Shown here: positions 5,699 to 7,606 of the stretch, in pieces
Numbering within the stretch: position 1 is the stretch's first letter
How the letters are laid out: the number at the start of each line of letters is the position of its first letter
DNA from: Prevotellaceae bacterium
Lineage (GTDB): Bacteria > Bacteroidota > Bacteroidia > Bacteroidales > Bacteroidaceae
NCBI GenBank assembly: GCA_021204715.1
Contig: JAJPYW010000145.1
Location: 1 to 7,606, forward strand
Length of the DNA: 7,606 nucleotides
Reading direction: 5' to 3'
Notes under the pieces: model-generated
What the model saw: only the letters and a program-made list of their open reading frames with translations
What the model was told of the DNA's origin: nothing
Databases searched by the model: none
Program-made: the position numbers and the translations under genes

Positions 5699-6931
5699 AT
5701 GGTTCTAAATTACATCTGGGTGTCGTTTTTCGTGATTGCCTTTTTGGTGGCACTCGGCAAGTCGCTTTTCTGTGGCGATGCAGGGATATTCACAGACTTG
5801 GTGAATGCCACGTTCGACGCTTCCAAGGGGGCTTTCGAAATCTCCATCGGACTGACCGGCATCTTGGCGCTTTGGTTGGGCATTTTATCCATAGGAGAGC
5901 GGAGTGGACTGATCAATGCGCTCAGCCGGTGGTTAAGCCCGGTATTCTGCCGGCTTTTCCCCGATGTTCCCAAAGGGCATCCGGCATTAGGCTCCATCTT
6001 TATGAACCTTGCCGCCAATATGTTGGGATTGGACAACGCCGCCACCCCCATGGGCCTCAAAGCGATGAAGGAATTACAGACGCTCAATCCGAAGAAAGAC
6101 ACCGCTTCCAACCCCATGATTATGTTTTTGGTCATCAATACTTCAGGGTTGATACTCATCCCGGTGAGCATCATGATGTACCGTGCACAACTCGGTGCCG
6201 CCCAACCCACGGATATCTTCATCCCCACCCTGCTGACTACCTCTGTTTCTACATTAGTGGGCGTAAGCATCGTCAGCCTCACACAGCGCATCAATCTTTT
6301 CTGCAAGCCCATTCTTCTGTTGGTGGGTGGCATTGCCCTGTTTTTCGCGGCACTTGTCTGGTTGTTTGTCAGGGTAGGACGCGAGCAAATGGGAACGTAC
6401 TCCATGTCAATAGCCAACATACTGCTCATGAGCATTATCTTGTTTTTCATCCTCTGGGGTTTGTTGAAACGCGTCAACGTGTACGACGCCTTCATCGAGG
6501 GGGCGAAAGAAGGGTTCACCACTGCCATACGCATCATTCCCTACTTGGTGGCGTTTCTCGTTGGAATTGCTGTTTTCCGCGCATCGGGGGCATTAGACTT
6601 GATAGTGGACGGAATCGGGCGCGGTGTGGCACTCCTCGGCATAGACACGAGTTTCGTGGGGGCATTGCCCACCGCTTTGATGAAGTCCTTGAGCGGAAGC
6701 GGCGCCAACGGGTTGATGATCGACACCATGCAGCAATACGGCGCCGACTCGTTCGTAGGCAGGATGAGCTGCGTAGCCCGCGGCGCTTCAGACACGACTT
6801 TCTACATCTTGGCCGTCTATTTCGGCAGCGTAGGCATCACCAAGACGCGTAATGCCGTGGCATGCGGATTGTTGGCCGACCTATCCGGTATCGTGGCAGC
6901 CATTATCATCAGTTACATCTTCTTATACTAA
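5699..6931 (+). CDS. SpmA-SpmB fusion protein (nucleoside recognition/gate domain membrane protein)
   Basis: A 410-residue inner-membrane protein whose two halves match the separate spore maturation proteins SpmA and SpmB, each carrying a 'nucleoside recognition' or Gate domain. The SpmA half (about 1-220) has the conserved NLAANMLGLDNAATPMGLKAM at 103-123 (split here as NLAANMLGLD and NAATPMGLKAM). The SpmB half (about 235-410) has EGAKEGF at 267-273, PYLVAFLVGIAVFRASGA at 281-298, PTALMKSLSGSGA at 324-336 and GASDTTFYILAVYFGS at 362-377. Roughly eight to ten hydrophobic segments are visible. The ATG at 5699 is preferred because the frame continues upstream only to a TTG at 5579, and the extra 40 residues are hydrophilic and cross promoter-like DNA. 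Bacteroidales do not sporulate, so the role is unknown; the gate domain suggests a transporter, but the substrate is not established. ybeY follows after 12 bp. Confidence 0.92.
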   Translation: MVLNYIWVSFFVIAFLVALGKSLFCGDAGIFTDLVNATFDASKGAFEISIGLTGILALWLGILSIGERSGLINALSRWLSPVFCRLFPDVPKGHPALGSIFMNLAANMLGLDNAATPMGLKAMKELQTLNPKKDTASNPMIMFLVINTSGLILIPVSIMMYRAQLGAAQPTDIFIPTLLTTSVSTLVGVSIVSLTQRINLFCKPILLLVGGIALFFAALVWLFVRVGREQMGTYSMSIANILLMSIILFFILWGLLKRVNVYDAFIEGAKEGFTTAIRIIPYLVAFLVGIAVFRASGALDLIVDGIGRGVALLGIDTSFVGALPTALMKSLSGSGANGLMIDTMQQYGADSFVGRMSCVARGASDTTFYILAVYFGSVGITKTRNAVACGLLADLSGIVAAIIISYIFLY

Positions 6932-6943
6932 AATAGTACATAT

Positions 6944-7357
6944 ATGGTCAGTTACCAAACAGACGGCGTGGCAATGCCCGCCATTAAAAGGCGCGAAACA
7001 ACAAAGTGGATCAAGGCCGTAGCCGCTACATACGGGAAAATACCCGGTGAAATCGCTTTTATTTTCTGTTCAGACGAGCGGATCTTGGAAGTGAACCGAC
7101 AGTACCTGCAACACGACTACTTCACAGACATCATTACATTCGACTATACAGAAGCAGACCTTTTGAGCGGAGATATCTTCATCAGCCTCGACACGGTACG
7201 CTCCAATGCCGAACAATTCGGAAGCGGCTACAACACGGAGTTGCACCGTGTAATCATCCACGGCATCCTGCACCTTTGCGGCATCAACGACAAGGGCGAG
7301 GGCGAACGAGAAGTGATGGAGGCGGCGGAGAACAAAGCATTAGCCATGCTGCAATAG
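6944..7357 (+). CDS. ybeY: rRNA maturation endoribonuclease YbeY
   Basis: YbeY is a cytoplasmic single-strand endoribonuclease needed for 16S rRNA 3'-end maturation and late 30S quality control. The protein has 137 residues, slightly shorter than E. coli YbeY. It shows [13 protein letters not shown] at 54-66, including the TD(V/I)xxF signature, GDIFIS at 76-81, and the metal site [11 protein letters not shown] at 106-116. In E. coli the three zinc ligands are His in HGxLHLxGYDH. Here the first two are kept (H106, H110), but the third position is Asp (D116) and the residue before it is Asn. The protein otherwise looks intact. The ATG at 6944 gives [18 protein letters not shown], close to the Bacteroides start I recall. 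It lies 12 bp after the SpmA-SpmB stop with no Shine-Dalgarno site, so co-transcription is likely. Confidence 0.96.
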   Translation: MVSYQTDGVAMPAIKRRETTKWIKAVAATYGKIPGEIAFIFCSDERILEVNRQYLQHDYFTDIITFDYTEADLLSGDIFISLDTVRSNAEQFGSGYNTELHRVIIHGILHLCGINDKGEGEREVMEAAENKALAMLQ

Positions 7358-7369
7358 CGATAAAATGCG

Positions 7370-7377
7370 TATCTTTG
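7370..7377 (+). promoter_or_regulatory. -7 box of a separate mnmG promoter
   Basis: TATCTTTG is a perfect Bacteroidetes TAnnTTTG box, followed by CAC, in the 44-bp gap between ybeY and mnmG. No good -33 TTTG is seen, since that position falls in the end of ybeY. Transcription would start near 7382-7385, leaving a leader of only about 20 bases. Confidence 0.6.
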
Positions 7378-7386
7378 CACGGTTTT

Positions 7387-7392
7387 AAGGAG
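7387..7392 (+). promoter_or_regulatory. Strong Shine-Dalgarno site of mnmG
   Basis: AAGGAG lies 9 bases before the ATG at 7402 and is a canonical anti-16S match. It is the only clear Shine-Dalgarno sequence I find before a gene in this window, where other starts follow A-rich or plain sequence. It fixes the mnmG start. Confidence 0.75.
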
Positions 7393-7401
7393 ATTGGACT
7401 A

Positions 7402-7606
7402 ATGGAATTAAGATACGATGTGGTAGTCATCGGTGCCGGACACGCCGGTTGCGAAGCGGCAACCGCGGCGGCCAATTTGGGCTCCAAGACTTGTCTTGTC
7501 ACAATGGACATGAACAAGATAGCCCAGATGAGCTGCAATCCTGCAGTGGGAGGCATCGCCAAAGGGCAGATGGTGCGCGAGGTGGATGCCTTGGGCGGCC
7601 ACATCG
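7402..7606 (+). CDS. mnmG: tRNA uridine-5-carboxymethylaminomethyl(34) synthesis enzyme MnmG (GidA), N-terminal part
   Basis: MnmG, with the GTPase MnmE, adds the carboxymethylaminomethyl group to wobble U34 of several tRNAs, using FAD, NADH and a folate one-carbon donor. The first 68 codons are visible before the right edge. The FAD-binding Rossmann motif is [10 protein letters not shown] at 11-20, following the strand YDVVVI. The strongly conserved [12 protein letters not shown] stands at 44-55 and leads into [11 protein letters not shown], all characteristic of MnmG. The start is fixed by the AAGGAG site. It follows ybeY on the same strand but has its own -7 box, so it may be transcribed both by read-through and independently. 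Confidence 0.97.
   Translation, partial: MELRYDVVVIGAGHAGCEAATAAANLGSKTCLVTMDMNKIAQMSCNPAVGGIAKGQMVREVDALGGHI

Noticed and set aside
5710..6537. 275-codon minus-strand open frame antisense to the SpmA-SpmB gene
   Set aside because: It is low in hydrophobic structure, with no family match. It is the expected mirror of the real coding frame.
5662..6852. 396-codon plus-strand open frame overlapping the SpmA-SpmB gene in another frame
   Set aside because: It is very rich in His and Arg, with no domain. The overlapping frame holds clear SpmA and SpmB motifs.

Overview
The window looks like a chromosomal housekeeping segment of a Bacteroidales bacterium, close to Bacteroides or Phocaeicola. The reasons are: RuvB, YbeY and the flippase resemble Bacteroides proteins as I remember them; perfect TAnnTTTG -7 promoter boxes are present; most genes start behind A-rich stretches instead of Shine-Dalgarno sites; there is an S46 dipeptidyl-peptidase; and SpmA and SpmB are fused in one gene. 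I see no insertion sequence, phage gene, CRISPR array, tRNA or rRNA.

The layout is two divergent gene clusters. On the minus strand, reading from 5225 down to 1, come ruvB (Holliday-junction helicase motor), a small surface-type lipoprotein with a very acidic tail, a Wzx/MOP-type flippase starting with GTG, a DUF389 membrane protein, and the N-terminal 127 codons of an S46 serine dipeptidyl-peptidase that runs off the left edge. Spacings are 28, 126, 119 and 12 bp, so ruvB-lipoprotein and DUF389-S46 look like tight pairs. On the plus strand, from 5699, come an SpmA-SpmB fusion protein, ybeY (rRNA maturation endoribonuclease) 12 bp later, and the first 68 codons of mnmG (tRNA U34 modification), which has its own -7 box and a strong Shine-Dalgarno sequence.

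The roughly 470-bp divergent intergenic region (5226-5698) is the least ordinary part. It holds a perfect 8-bp inverted repeat overlapping a candidate ruvB promoter, three perfect plus-strand -7 boxes, a degenerate tandem repeat with a 33-bp (11-codon) unit that can form a 7-bp GC-rich hairpin, and a CATGCA-N6-TGCATG palindrome just before the SpmA-SpmB start. None of this proves a new system. The repeat element, the acidic-tailed lipoprotein next to ruvB, and the His-to-Asp change in the YbeY metal site are the points most worth checking.

Functionally, the plus cluster joins a nucleoside-recognition/gate-type membrane protein to two RNA maturation enzymes. The minus cluster mixes DNA recombination with envelope functions: a lipoprotein, a lipid-linked glycan flippase, a membrane protein and a periplasmic peptidase.
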